Positions 36,287 through 47,003 of a stretch of 49,535 bases of DNA are shown piece by piece (position 1 is the first letter of the stretch; each line of letters starts with the position of its first letter). The DNA is from Rossellomorea arthrocnemi (GTDB taxonomy: Bacteria > Bacillota > Bacilli > Bacillales > Bacillaceae_B). The notes beneath the pieces are model-generated. The model was not told where the DNA came from. It saw only the letters and a list, made by a program, of their open reading frames with translations, and ran no database searches. The stretch covers positions 1 through 49,535 of the forward strand of contig NZ_CAJGBF010000024.1 of assembly GCF_904424705.1 (NCBI RefSeq). Reading direction: 5' to 3'. The translations under genes and the position numbers were made by a program.

Positions 36287-36313
36287 GGTTCTGATTATTC
36301 AGGACCTTTTTTT
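36287..36313 (+). terminator. Second terminator of the thiC leader
   Basis: GGTTCTGA pairs with TCAGGACC (one wobble), TTAT loop and T7. It follows the first hairpin by 8 bp, giving two consecutive stop signals before thiC. Confidence 0.8.
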
Positions 36314-36338
36314 GTGTCTTCATGTCCTTTTTCAATAA

Positions 36339-38325
<1,987 letters not shown>

Positions 38326-38354
38326 GGAAGTGTAAGGTATTAATAGAATTTCTT

Positions 38355-38383
38355 TTGACAGCTCTTGTATACCGTGCTACGAT
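38355..38383 (+). promoter_or_regulatory. Sigma-A promoter of the metE leader
   Basis: Perfect TTGACA (38355-38360), 17-bp spacer and TACGAT (38378-38383). Transcription would begin about 30 bp before the SAM riboswitch. Confidence 0.75.
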
Positions 38384-38420
38384 TATTACAAATTTCGGAA
38401 TAGTAAATGAATATATGAAA

Positions 38421-38534
38421 CTCTTATTGAGAGAGGTGGAGGGACTGGCCCTGTGAAACCCGGCAACCATTCAACGAACTTGTTGAAAAGGTGCTAATTC
38501 CTGCAAAGCAAATGGCTTTGGAAAATAAGAGAGG
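38421..38534 (+). ncRNA. SAM-I riboswitch (S-box) of metE
   Basis: Has the S-box core: CTCTTAT pairs with ATAAGAG, then GAGAGGTGGAGGGACTGG, CCCTGTGAAACCCGGCAACC and GGTGCTAATTCCTGCAAA. First of two riboswitches in the metE leader, with its own terminator. Confidence 0.96.
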
Positions 38535-38547
38535 ATTCTATAATATG

Positions 38548-38585
38548 AAACCCTTTCTAGATGATTGAGAGGGTTTTTCGTTTTT
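38548..38585 (+). terminator. Terminator of the SAM riboswitch (metE)
   Basis: AAACCCTTTC pairs with GAGAGGGTTT, followed by a T-rich stretch, directly after the S-box. Confidence 0.9.
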
Positions 38586-38611
38586 CTGAAAGAAAAATAA
38601 ATAAACAAATG

Positions 38612-38790
38612 CAATAGGTGCTGAGACATATTCAGCTAAAAGGGAAGACCGGTGAAAATCCGGCACGGTCCCGCCACTGTAATGGGGAGCGACTTATCAT
38701 TCAACCACTATTTCTGTTGAGATGGGAAGGGATAAGAAGCTGTGAACCGAAGTCAGGAGACCTGCCTGTTGTATGCGCTTATGCTCTACG
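38612..38790 (+). ncRNA. Cobalamin (B12) riboswitch of metE
   Basis: Conserved pieces in order: GGTGCTGAGA, AAAAGGGAA, GGTGAAAATCCGGCACGGTC, CCGCCACTGTAATGGGGAG and the B12 box GAAGTCAGGAGACCTGCC. It starts 27 bp after the SAM-riboswitch terminator. Confidence 0.96.
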
Positions 38791-38863
38791 TGGATATAGA
38801 GAGGGGTGATGAATGCGTGTTGAGAAAACCAGTTTGTCTCAACTCCAGTTAGATGTGCGCATG

Positions 38864-38896
38864 AATCTCTCTTTCATTTGAAAGGGAGATTTTTTT
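38864..38896 (+). terminator. Terminator of the cobalamin riboswitch (metE)
   Basis: AATCTCTCTTTC pairs with GAAAGGGAGATT, ATTT loop and T7, 52 bp before the metE start. Confidence 0.92.
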
Positions 38897-38948
38897 GTTG
38901 TTGGGACTGCGTGCCAAAAATGAAATCGACGGGGAGTGTGAAAGTGGT

Positions 38949-41234
38949 ATGGTTATGAGTTCGAGTTTAGGGTATCCGAGGATTGGAGAAAATCGAGAAT
39001 GGAAAAAGACATTGGAGCAGTATTGGACAGGTAAGGTAGATGAAGATTCCTTCCAGGAAAGAATAGAGAAGATTCGTCTGGAACATGTGAAGAAACAGCT
39101 GGAACAAGGAGTGGAATTGATTCCCCTTGGGGACTTTAGTTTATATGATCATGTATTGGATACTGCGGTTATGTTCGGAATGATTCCCGACAGATTTAAC
39201 TATAAAGGAGGGAAAGTCACTCTGGGTACATATTTTGATATTGCCAGGGGGGCAAAAGGGGCTGCGGCAGCAGAAATGACGAAATGGTTTAACACCAATT
39301 ACCATTATATTGTCCCGGAGATTGGCGAATCCGTACCGGAACTGGTGGAAAATCGTCCGCTATTCTATTACAGGGAAGCAAAAGAAAAGCTTGGCATTAA
39401 GGGGAAGCCGGTAATTGTGGGACCATTCACCTTCGTGAAATTATCGAAAGGATATGAAGAAGCTGATTATCAAACACTCGTAAACGACTTGGTCCCTTTG
39501 TATGGAAAAATCTTGCGGGAACTGCAGGAGGAGGGAGTAGAATGGGTGCAAATCGATGAGCCGATCCTGTGTACTTCCATTACAAAACAAGAGATCAATC
39601 GTTTCAAAGATGCTTACGGAATATTAAAGCAGGCCGCTCCTGACGTAAAGATTATTCTTCAAACCTATTTTGATCATGTAGAACATTTTAAAGAGGTGAC
39701 AGCTATTCCTGTAGACGGGATTGGAATGGATTTTATACATGACCGGGGTGAAAATATGACTGCACTAAAGGAGAACGGATTCCCTGGAGATAAAATATTG
39801 GCAGCAGGAGTCGTGGACGGCAGGAATATCTGGAGGACAAACCTTGATAAAGCTCATTCATTTTTATCTCAATTGACTGAACATGTATCAAAGGACCGCT
39901 TAATCATACAGCCATCATCCAGTTTGCTCCACGTACCGGTGACCGTGGGGAATGAAGAAGCTCTGGATCAAACGCTTCGTAATGGTCTTTCATTCGCTGA
40001 TGAGAAATTGCAGGAAGTTGTCATCCTAACAAGAGCCCTCGGGAAAGGAATATGGACAGTACAGAAGGAGGTGGATGAATGTTTGAAGTCCATAGGTGAC
40101 TTACATTCTTCGTCAATTAGAAACGTACAATCTGTTCAAGATGAGATCAATGGATTGACTTCAGTAGAGGTTGGACGAAGGTCCCCATTTTCGATTCGCA
40201 GGGAAGCACAGACAAAGCTTCCTCTTCTTCCCACTACCACAATTGGCAGCTTCCCTCAGACTAGGGAGGTAAGAAGACAGCGGATGAAGTGGCGTAAAGG
40301 AGAGCTTGAAGAGGGTGAATATCAACAGTTCATCCGTGCAGAAATAAAGCGGTGGATTGACATCCAGGAAGAAATCGGCCTGGACGTATTCGTACATGGA
40401 GAATTTGAACGAACCGATATGGTGGAATTTTTCGGAGAGAAACTGGAAGGATTTCACTTCACTACATTTGGGTGGGTTCAATCCTACGGGTCCAGATGTG
40501 TGAAGCCTCCAATCATTTATGGAGATGTGAATTTTAAAGAGCCGATGACAGTTAAGGAAACCGTATATGCCCAATCTCTAACTGATAAACCGGTAAAGGG
40601 AATGGTAACGGGACCTATTACCATTCTAAACTGGTCCTTTGTTCGGGATGATATTCCCCGCCATACAGTAGCAAATCAAATAGCGATCTCTCTCCGGAAA
40701 GAGATCAAATCTCTTGAAGATCACGGAATATGGATGATTCAGGTCGACGAGCCGGCACTTAGAGAAGGTTTACCTTTGAAAAAGGAACGTTGGGATGAAT
40801 ATTTACAGGCGGCCGTCTTTTCATTTAAGTTAGCAACGTCATCTGTGCAAAATGAAACCCAAATTCATACTCATATGTGTTACTCCGATTTTGAAGATAT
40901 CATTGAAGCCATCCGTAACCTTGATGCTGATGTACTCTCTATCGAGACATCAAGAAGTCACGGTGAATTAATCAATGTATTTGAAGAAAACACGTATGAC
41001 AAAGGAATAGGCTTGGGTGTTTATGATATTCACAGTCCCCATATCCCGGGGCGTGAGAAGATCATTTCGCATACTAGACAATCTTTAAATGTGTTGGATC
41101 CAAAACAATTCTGGATCAATCCTGATTGCGGTTTGAAAACAAGAGGGGTGCCTGAAACCATTTCATCCCTTAAAGTAATGGTGGAAGCAGCGAAACAAGT
41201 TCGTGAGGAGTTACTGGTAAAGAGAGAATCGTAA
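38949..41234 (+). CDS. metE: Cobalamin-independent methionine synthase
   Basis: Transfers the methyl group of methyl-tetrahydrofolate (polyglutamate) to homocysteine without B12. Two-barrel enzyme: the N-terminal half starts SSSLGYPRIGENREWKK, the C-terminal half begins LPTTTIGSFPQT and holds the zinc site (THMCYSDF and INPDCGLKTR). ATG 38949 is placed behind GGGGAG, giving 761 aa (762 in B. subtilis). The frame opens at 38895, inside the terminator. The tandem leader allows expression only when both SAM and B12 are low. Confidence 0.95.
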   Translation: MVMSSSLGYPRIGENREWKKTLEQYWTGKVDEDSFQERIEKIRLEHVKKQLEQGVELIPLGDFSLYDHVLDTAVMFGMIPDRFNYKGGKVTLGTYFDIARGAKGAAAAEMTKWFNTNYHYIVPEIGESVPELVENRPLFYYREAKEKLGIKGKPVIVGPFTFVKLSKGYEEADYQTLVNDLVPLYGKILRELQEEGVEWVQIDEPILCTSITKQEINRFKDAYGILKQAAPDVKIILQTYFDHVEHFKEVTAIPVDGIGMDFIHDRGENMTALKENGFPGDKILAAGVVDGRNIWRTNLDKAHSFLSQLTEHVSKDRLIIQPSSSLLHVPVTVGNEEALDQTLRNGLSFADEKLQEVVILTRALGKGIWTVQKEVDECLKSIGDLHSSSIRNVQSVQDEINGLTSVEVGRRSPFSIRREAQTKLPLLPTTTIGSFPQTREVRRQRMKWRKGELEEGEYQQFIRAEIKRWIDIQEEIGLDVFVHGEFERTDMVEFFGEKLEGFHFTTFGWVQSYGSRCVKPPIIYGDVNFKEPMTVKETVYAQSLTDKPVKGMVTGPITILNWSFVRDDIPRHTVANQIAISLRKEIKSLEDHGIWMIQVDEPALREGLPLKKERWDEYLQAAVFSFKLATSSVQNETQIHTHMCYSDFEDIIEAIRNLDADVLSIETSRSHGELINVFEENTYDKGIGLGVYDIHSPHIPGREKIISHTRQSLNVLDPKQFWINPDCGLKTRGVPETISSLKVMVEAAKQVREELLVKRES

Positions 41235-41240
41235 AAGGGA

Positions 41241-41272
41241 GGGACGCAATTCATTCGTTGAATTGCGTCTTT
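41241..41272 (+). terminator. Probable terminator after metE
   Basis: 11-bp stem GACGCAATTCA with TGAATTGCGTC and a five-base loop. The T tract is short, so it may be a partial terminator. Confidence 0.6.
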
Positions 41273-41296
41273 ACTCAAGAAAAGGAGCTCGGAAAT

Positions 41297-41479
41297 TTGT
41301 CATACATAGCTATCGGAAGAATCATACAAGTGTACAATGAACGATACCCTGACTGCACTTTTCTATATCTGATCAGTGATAAAGGGGAAGATGAATTGCA
41401 GCATGGCAGAATATCATTGAGAACGGCATTGAAGCTTGAGGAATGTAAAAAAATCTGTAATATATATGCGCCGAGTTAA
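41297..41479 (+). CDS. Short putative protein of unknown function
   Basis: 60 aa if it starts at TTG 41297, which lies 11 bp after AAAGGAG. Composition is protein-like (SYIAIGRIIQVYNERYPDC, then a charged helix with LRTALKLEECKKICNIY) with four Cys. I do not recognise it. It lies between metE and bioY without a promoter of its own that I can see. A chance reading frame cannot be excluded. Confidence 0.35.
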   Translation: MSYIAIGRIIQVYNERYPDCTFLYLISDKGEDELQHGRISLRTALKLEECKKICNIYAPS

Positions 41480-41537
41480 AATGAAAATCGACTTGATAAG
41501 ATGAAGGGCAAAAATTTCTTCCCTAACTCCCGGACTT

Positions 41538-41570
41538 TGTGTTAACTTATTGTTATATATAGTTTACATA
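41538..41570 (+). promoter_or_regulatory. BirA-type biotin operator upstream of bioY
   Basis: TGTGTTAACT (41538-41547) and AGTTTACATA (41561-41570) form an inverted repeat; the cores GTTAAC and GTTTAC are 15 bp apart, as in Firmicute BirA sites. It overlaps the likely promoter region, 20 bp before bioY. Confidence 0.65.
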
Positions 41571-41589
41571 CATAAGGGGGATTTTGAAC

Positions 41590-42150
41590 ATGAATGGGGA
41601 AAAACTGCGGATGATCATTCACTGTGCCATCTTTGCGGCAATGACTGGAATTCTCGCTCAAATTGAAATACCACTTCCACTTGTTCCCATCAGCGGACAA
41701 ACTCTGGCTGTCGGGATTACAGCTACGATTCTTGGAAGCAGATACGGGGCATTGTCTTTAATATGCTATGCTGCCCTCGGCGCTGTCGGAGTTCCTGTAT
41801 TTGCAGGATTCAGTGGAGGGGCACAAGTACTTGTCGGTCCGACTGGCGGTTATATATTCGGTTTTATCATTGCGGCTTACTTTACAGGACTTATTCTTGA
41901 GAAAACGAAATTCACCATTCCGATGGCAATGATCGCCAATACGGTGGGGATGGTCATTACGCTGATCCTGGGTACCATCCAACTGAAATTTGTGGCTGAT
42001 CTGGGTTGGAGTCAGGCGATGGCAGCGGGTGTTTATCCGTTTATCGTAGTAGGGCTGATCAAAGCATTCCTCGCAAGCTGGATCGGTATTACCGTAAGAA
42101 AACGGTTGGTCCAGGCGAAATTGATTCAGAATCGTAATGTCGCTGCATAA
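41590..42150 (+). CDS. bioY: Biotin transporter BioY
   Basis: 186-aa membrane S component for biotin uptake (ECF or stand-alone). About six hydrophobic helices. Family motifs QIEIPLPLVPISGQTLAV, GAVGVPVFAGF and LVGPTGGYIFGF are intact. ATG 41590 is 9 bp after AAGGGGG; a TTG at 41584 is too close. The BirA-like palindrome upstream fits biotin control. No bio synthesis genes are nearby, so this locus is for uptake only. Confidence 0.93.
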   Translation: MNGEKLRMIIHCAIFAAMTGILAQIEIPLPLVPISGQTLAVGITATILGSRYGALSLICYAALGAVGVPVFAGFSGGAQVLVGPTGGYIFGFIIAAYFTGLILEKTKFTIPMAMIANTVGMVITLILGTIQLKFVADLGWSQAMAAGVYPFIVVGLIKAFLASWIGITVRKRLVQAKLIQNRNVAA

Positions 42151-42190
42151 AGAAAAGTGGACTCCTATTTTTAGGAATCCACTTTTCTTT
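42150..42190. terminator. Bidirectional terminator between bioY and the GNAT gene
   Basis: Stem AAGAAAAGTGGA with TCCACTTTTCTT, extended by inner pairing CTCCTA/TAGGAA. Runs of T on both strands. Confidence 0.93.
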
Positions 42191-42981
42191 TACTCGAATT
42201 TATACATTGACCAATAGCCGATATCTTTAAATCCGATGCGTTTATAAATTTTACCTGCTTCAGGATTATCGTAGAAAAGGCAAAGTTCTTTGCCCTCGTT
42301 CAAAACGTCCCGGCAAAGCTTAGTCATGCATTCTGTGGCAAAGCCCCGTTTCTTATAATCAGGGTGGGTGCATACGGCAACAATCATGGCAGACATGCTG
42401 TTTTCTGCCGTTGTGGAAGCGGAAGAAACAAACCTTCCGTCTTGTTCAACGTAATAGCTGCGGGCGACCCCTTTTTCCATCCCATGACTTCTTTTTTCCA
42501 CGGTGAAATTTCCACCATTGAATTCCGGAATACAGTTCAACAGGTCCACAAGTTGTGGTAGATCAGTGACAGAAGCCTCCTTCACGTGTGCCAGGTCATG
42601 ATCATCCATAGAGGAAGTGTTGTCGCATTTCGCATAATACATATGTCTTTTTGATTGGATTTCTCTGGATAAAAAGGGTTCTACTTTAGTGACAATCCCC
42701 TTTAATCCCGAAACGATGCTGTAGTCTTCAGTCTCATTAATAATAGCGGCGAATCCTTCAGCATCAAACTCACCCATGGAAAACGGAATAAAGTTCTCCC
42801 GGTATTTGAGGAGGATCCCCCTTAGGTTTCCTTCCTCATCAAAATCTCCCCAGATTTTCTGAAAATCCTGTTCATAACCAAAAGCTTCAATATCCCCAAT
42901 GATGAACAAATTCTCAGCCGGCTGCTGCTGAATGAGTTGTTGACACGTATCATGATCTTTTACTGTAAGCTGTCTGATCAT
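42190..42981 (-). CDS. GNAT-family N-acetyltransferase
   Basis: 263 aa. The C-terminal half is the GNAT fold: IVAVCTHPDYKKRGFATECM is the acetyl-CoA-binding strand and loop (RGFAT), and LCLFYDNPEAGKIYKRIGF is motif B. The N-terminal half (about 130 residues) resembles a degenerate second GNAT-like domain, as in FR47-type proteins. Substrate unknown. RBS GGGGG lies about 8 bp before the ATG. Alone on the minus strand, converging on bioY. Confidence 0.82.
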   Translation of the reverse strand: MIRQLTVKDHDTCQQLIQQQPAENLFIIGDIEAFGYEQDFQKIWGDFDEEGNLRGILLKYRENFIPFSMGEFDAEGFAAIINETEDYSIVSGLKGIVTKVEPFLSREIQSKRHMYYAKCDNTSSMDDHDLAHVKEASVTDLPQLVDLLNCIPEFNGGNFTVEKRSHGMEKGVARSYYVEQDGRFVSSASTTAENSMSAMIVAVCTHPDYKKRGFATECMTKLCRDVLNEGKELCLFYDNPEAGKIYKRIGFKDIGYWSMYKFE

Positions 42982-43138
42982 CTCTATTCCCCCTGTAAAT
43001 TTTAATCATAATCATACCAAAATTAGTAATATTTAGTAAAGTCTTAATTTATAAAAGTTTTCAGGGAATAGGTAATGGTTTTAAAATGTGTATATTAGGG
43101 AATCTTAGAAGCAATAACAGTTATAAGGAGGAGCACAC

Positions 43139-43288
43139 ATGCTTTGGACCATCATCGGAATCTTATTAGTTCTTTGGCTACTTGGATTGATCTTTAAAAT
43201 CGGTGGAGCCGTCATCCATGTTCTACTGATCATCGCCGTTGTCGTATTCTTATTTAACAGAATCACCGGCCGTAAAAAAGGGCTATAA
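43139..43288 (+). CDS. Lmo0937-family small membrane protein
   Basis: 49 aa starting at ATG 43139, behind AAGGAGGAG. Two hydrophobic helices with a Gly between them (LWTIIGILLVLWLLGLIF and VIHVLLIIAVVVFLFNRI) and a basic C terminus (GRKKGL). The sequence matches the Lmo0937-type family common in Bacillales, often stress-associated, without known function. It ends at a stable hairpin facing pckA. Confidence 0.85.
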   Translation: MLWTIIGILLVLWLLGLIFKIGGAVIHVLLIIAVVVFLFNRITGRKKGL

Positions 43289-43294
43289 CCATAA

Positions 43295-43334
43295 CAAAGG
43301 TCCGTCCCTCTGGATAGAGGGACGGACCTTTGTG
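43295..43334. terminator. Hairpin between lmo0937-like gene and pckA
   Basis: 16-bp perfect stem CAAAGGTCCGTCCCTC with GAGGGACGGACCTTTG and a six-base loop. The T tract is short, but the location between converging genes fits a terminator. The same arm occurs at 49507-49520. Confidence 0.8.
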
Positions 43335-43346
43335 TTTCACGATAAT

Positions 43347-44936
43347 TTATTTAACGGCCGGACCGCCTTTTTGTTCGATGTCAGAAGGGACGTTCGAGAA
43401 TTTTTTGAAGTTCTCGTTGAATTTGTGAGCAAGTTCTTTTGCTTTCACTTCATAGGCGCCTTCGTTGGACCAGGTTTTCTTAGGTTGAAGCACTTCGTCT
43501 GGAACACCAGGAACGTGAACCGGGATGTTCAAGCCAAAAATGTCGTCCGTTGCCGTTTCGACATTTGTAAGCTCGCCTTCTAGAGCTGCCTGGATCATGG
43601 CACGGGTGTAGGAAAGCTTCATGCGGTTTCCTACGCCGTATTCTCCGCCGGTCCATCCTGTGTTCACCAGGAATACCTGTGCATTGTGCTCGTCGATCTT
43701 CTTACCAAGCATCTCTGCATAACGAGTGGCAGGAAGCGGCAGAAACGGTGAACCGAAGCAGGTCGAGAATGTTGCCTGTGGCGACGTGATTCCGCGCTCT
43801 GTGCCTGCAAGTTTCGATGTATATCCGCTTAAGAAGTGGTACATCGCCTGTTCTTTTGTCAACTTGCTGATTGGAGGTAATACTCCGAATGCGTCAGCCG
43901 TTAGGAATACAATCGTATTTGGATGTCCTGCGATACTCGGCTCCACGATGTTTTCCATCGCTTGAAGGGGGTAGGCAGCACGTGTGTTTTCTGTTAGAGT
44001 GTTATCATCATAATCCGGGATGCGGGACATGTCATCCAGAACCACATTTTCAAGCACCGAACCGAAACGGATCGCATCGAAGATCTGTGGCTCTTTTTCC
44101 CGTGTCAAACCGATACATTTCGCATAGCAGCCGCCTTCGATATTGAATACACCGTTCGGAGACCAACCGTGCTCATCATCGCCGATCAAACGGCGGTTTG
44201 GATCGGCGGATAGAGTCGTTTTCCCAGTACCGGACAATCCGAAGAACAATGCTACATCGCCTTCACGGCCTACGTTTGAAGAGCAGTGCATAGAAAGGAT
44301 ATCGGATTCTGGAAGTACATAGTTCATGACAGAGAAAATCGATTTTTTCATTTCACCGGCATATTCCGTTCCGCCGATCAATACGATTCTTTTTTCGAAT
44401 GAAACGATGATGAATGTTTCAGAGTGAGTGCCGTCGACTGTTGGATCAGCCTTGAAGTTCGGAGCTGAAATGACGGTGAATTCTGATTGGTGATCTTTTA
44501 ACTCTTCTGTTTGTGGACGGATGAATAATTGGTGAGCAAAAAGATTATGCCAAGCGAATTCATTGATCACTTGAATCGGTAGTCTATGTTTTGGGTCGGC
44601 ACCAGCAAACCCTTTAAATGAGAAAACTTCTTCTTTTTCTTTTAAGTAATTGATCACTTTTGTATATAATTTATCGAAGGATTCTGAAGAAATCGGTTGA
44701 TTGACAGAACCCCATTCGATTTTATCCTTCGTTGATGGTTCTTCTACAATAAATTTATCTTTAGGAGAGCGTCCTGTGTATTTACCAGTTTCTGCTCTGA
44801 CTGCTCCTGATGATGTTAAAACGCCTTCATTTCTTTGAAGGACCTTTTCTACTAGTTGAGAAACAGATAATTGCTCTTGAATGTTTTGACCGTTAAGTAA
44901 TTCCGTTAATTCATTAGACATGCTCACTGAATTCAT
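43347..44936 (-). CDS. pckA: Phosphoenolpyruvate carboxykinase (ATP)
   Basis: Converts oxaloacetate and ATP to PEP, CO2 and ADP; the entry step of gluconeogenesis. P-loop [16 protein letters not shown] is followed by the metal/ATP motif LIGDDEHGW. Other family blocks are [21 protein letters not shown] around residue 195 and [12 protein letters not shown]. 529 aa (527 in B. subtilis). RBS GGAAGGG lies 5 bp before ATG 44936. Divergent from metK. The promoter overlaps a CcpN-like box, suggesting repression under glycolytic conditions. Confidence 0.96.
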   Translation of the reverse strand: MNSVSMSNELTELLNGQNIQEQLSVSQLVEKVLQRNEGVLTSSGAVRAETGKYTGRSPKDKFIVEEPSTKDKIEWGSVNQPISSESFDKLYTKVINYLKEKEEVFSFKGFAGADPKHRLPIQVINEFAWHNLFAHQLFIRPQTEELKDHQSEFTVISAPNFKADPTVDGTHSETFIIVSFEKRIVLIGGTEYAGEMKKSIFSVMNYVLPESDILSMHCSSNVGREGDVALFFGLSGTGKTTLSADPNRRLIGDDEHGWSPNGVFNIEGGCYAKCIGLTREKEPQIFDAIRFGSVLENVVLDDMSRIPDYDDNTLTENTRAAYPLQAMENIVEPSIAGHPNTIVFLTADAFGVLPPISKLTKEQAMYHFLSGYTSKLAGTERGITSPQATFSTCFGSPFLPLPATRYAEMLGKKIDEHNAQVFLVNTGWTGGEYGVGNRMKLSYTRAMIQAALEGELTNVETATDDIFGLNIPVHVPGVPDEVLQPKKTWSNEGAYEVKAKELAHKFNENFKKFSNVPSDIEQKGGPAVK

Positions 44937-44991
44937 TAGAACCCTTCCTTTATATAAATTTATTTAATGGTACCGTTTTCTTCACAAAAAT

Positions 44992-45019
44992 AGTATAACA
45001 CAATCAAGCTATTAGTCTA
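44992..45019 (-). promoter_or_regulatory. pckA promoter with CcpN-like operator
   Basis: On the minus strand a -10 TATACT (44992-44997) is preceded by weak -35 TAGACT (45014-45019, 16-bp spacer). TGTGTTATACT (44992-45002) fits the CcpN box TRTGHYATAYW at every position and covers the -10. In B. subtilis CcpN represses pckA and gapB. Confidence 0.7.
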
Positions 45020-45207
45020 TACTATTTATTTAATTTTATAATGTGTCTTCATTTTGTCACATTTTTTGAGGGAATAAAGCTTGTTTCTTCTTATATATAT
45101 GAATGGGACAAAGGAATGTTTAGCCTCATTTCCCCATTAGGTTATTTGATGGAGAAAAACAGGCTGAAGTCATAGAGTGAATGGTTAAACCTGTCATTCG
45201 AAAAAAG

Positions 45208-45236
45208 TTGACACCTCTGATACTAAACGTTATCAT
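45208..45236 (+). promoter_or_regulatory. Sigma-A promoter of the metK leader
   Basis: TTGACA (45208-45213), 17-bp spacer and TATCAT (45231-45236), about 18 bp before the SAM riboswitch. Confidence 0.82.
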
Positions 45237-45253
45237 TGTTCCTTGAACGGATA

Positions 45254-45401
45254 CTCTTATCCTGAGCTGGTGGAGGGAGCAGACCCTATGAAACCCAGCA
45301 ACCTGCTAAATAGTGAATGGATCGCTTTTCTTGAAACGGATCCGATTAAGCGAAGGTGCTAAACTGAGGCAAGGTCTCTAAAACCTTGAACGATAAGAGA
45401 G
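45254..45401 (+). ncRNA. SAM-I riboswitch (S-box) of metK
   Basis: CTCTTAT pairs with ATAAGAG. Core blocks CTGGTGGAGGGAGCAGACCC, ATGAAACCCAGCAACC and AAGGTGCTAAACTGAGGCAA are present. The P3-side hairpin is longer than in the metE copy. It controls SAM synthetase by its own product. Confidence 0.96.
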
Positions 45402-45423
45402 AAAAGGCGCGGCTATGATCTGA

Positions 45424-45465
45424 AACCTTTCCTCTATTGCTTTTTTGAGGAAGGGTTTTTTCTGT
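45424..45465 (+). terminator. Terminator of the metK SAM riboswitch
   Basis: AACCTTTCCTC pairs with GAGGAAGGGTT, loop of 12 bases and a T run; the 5' arm can alternatively pair with upstream leader sequence. Confidence 0.9.
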
Positions 45466-45609
45466 TTATAGTGGACCACATGCACATAAATCATGATTTA
45501 TTGATAAAAGAATCATGTTTACTTCATACTACTTAGGGAAATGAGTACCGTATCTGTTTACTGTTTTGTTGGAAGTTTTTCTGACAAATATGCTTAAGGA
45601 GGAACCTTG

Positions 45610-46812
45610 ATGTCAACTAAACGTCGTCTGTTTACATCTGAGTCCGTAACCGAAGGACACCCAGATAAAATTTGTGACCAAATCTCTGATTCAATTCTTG
45701 ATGCAATTCTTACCAATGACCCGAATGCCCGTGTAGCGTGCGAAACGTCTGTCACAACGGGTCTTGTTCTTGTTGCTGGTGAAATTACCACGAATACGTA
45801 TGTGGATATTCCAAAAATCGTTCGTGAAACGATCCGTGAAATTGGTTACACCCGTGCGAAATACGGCTTTGATGCTGAAACATGTGCTGTTCTTACATCC
45901 ATCGATGAGCAGTCCGCTGATATCGCTCAAGGTGTAGACCAGGCTCTTGAAGCCCGTGAAGGCCAAATGACGGATGAGGAAATCGATGCAATAGGTGCAG
46001 GTGACCAAGGACTAATGTTCGGATTCGCCTGTAATGAAACGAAAGAGCTTATGCCTCTGCCGATTTCCCTTGCACACAAAATCTCCCGCCGCTTAACGGA
46101 AGTTCGTAAAGAAGAGATCCTTCCTTACCTTCGTCCTGACGGAAAAACGCAAGTAACTGTTGAATATGATGAAAATGATAAACCGGTCCGTATCGATACG
46201 ATCGTTATCTCTACTCAGCATCACCCTGAGGTGACTCTTGAGCAGATCCAACGTAACTTGAAAGAATATGTCATCGACCCGGTTGTACCGAAAGAACTGA
46301 TCGATGAACAAACAAAATACTTCATCAACCCGACTGGCCGCTTTGTGATTGGTGGACCACAAGGTGATGCAGGATTGACTGGACGTAAAATCATCGTTGA
46401 CACATACGGCGGATACGCTCGTCACGGTGGAGGTGCATTCTCTGGTAAGGATGCAACGAAAGTGGACCGATCTGCTGCTTATGCAGCGCGCTATGTAGCG
46501 AAGAATATTGTTGCAGCGGGACTTGCAGAGAAGTGTGAAGTTCAATTAGCGTATGCAATCGGGGTTGCGAAGCCCGTATCCATTTCCGTTGATACATTTG
46601 GAACAGGGAAAGTATCAGAAGATGTTTTAATTGACGTTGTCAGCAATAACTTTGACCTTCGTCCTGCAGGAATCATCAAAATGCTGGACCTTCGTCGTCC
46701 GATCTACAAGCAGACAGCCGCTTACGGTCACTTCGGCCGGAACGACATCGATCTTCCTTGGGAACGCACAAACAAAGCGGAAGCATTAAAAGCAGAAGCA
46801 TTAAGCGAATAA
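45610..46812 (+). CDS. metK: S-adenosylmethionine synthetase
   Basis: Makes SAM from methionine and ATP. Signature motifs [23 protein letters not shown] and [18 protein letters not shown] are intact. 400 aa from ATG 45610 behind AAGGAGG, the same length as in B. subtilis (a TTG at 45607 is too close to the RBS). Codon use is strongly optimised. It is regulated by the upstream S-box, and its product also controls metE in this window. Confidence 0.97.
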   Translation: MSTKRRLFTSESVTEGHPDKICDQISDSILDAILTNDPNARVACETSVTTGLVLVAGEITTNTYVDIPKIVRETIREIGYTRAKYGFDAETCAVLTSIDEQSADIAQGVDQALEAREGQMTDEEIDAIGAGDQGLMFGFACNETKELMPLPISLAHKISRRLTEVRKEEILPYLRPDGKTQVTVEYDENDKPVRIDTIVISTQHHPEVTLEQIQRNLKEYVIDPVVPKELIDEQTKYFINPTGRFVIGGPQGDAGLTGRKIIVDTYGGYARHGGGAFSGKDATKVDRSAAYAARYVAKNIVAAGLAEKCEVQLAYAIGVAKPVSISVDTFGTGKVSEDVLIDVVSNNFDLRPAGIIKMLDLRRPIYKQTAAYGHFGRNDIDLPWERTNKAEALKAEALSE

Positions 46813-46823
46813 GGGAAGAGAGA

Positions 46824-46860
46824 AGAGACCAACACTGATTAGGTGTTGGTCTCTTTTTTT
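46824..46860 (+). terminator. Terminator after metK
   Basis: AGAGACCAACACC-type stem (AGAGACCAACAC with GTGTTGGTCTCT) and T8. Confidence 0.95.
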
Positions 46861-47003
46861 GGTGAGTGTAATGGCGGTTGAAACGTATGTAAGGTCAATT
46901 AATTTTAAAAACAGCAAATGAAAATCCGTACCTGACTACCCCCGTACAAGAAAATCTTCCATGAGTATTCTCAGGAAGGATGGGGTATCCCAAGTATAGG
47001 AAG

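Noticed and set aside
43871..44146. Plus-strand frames inside pckA and metK-opposing frames
   Set aside because: They lie opposite strongly conserved coding sequence with no RBS; codon-bias shadows.
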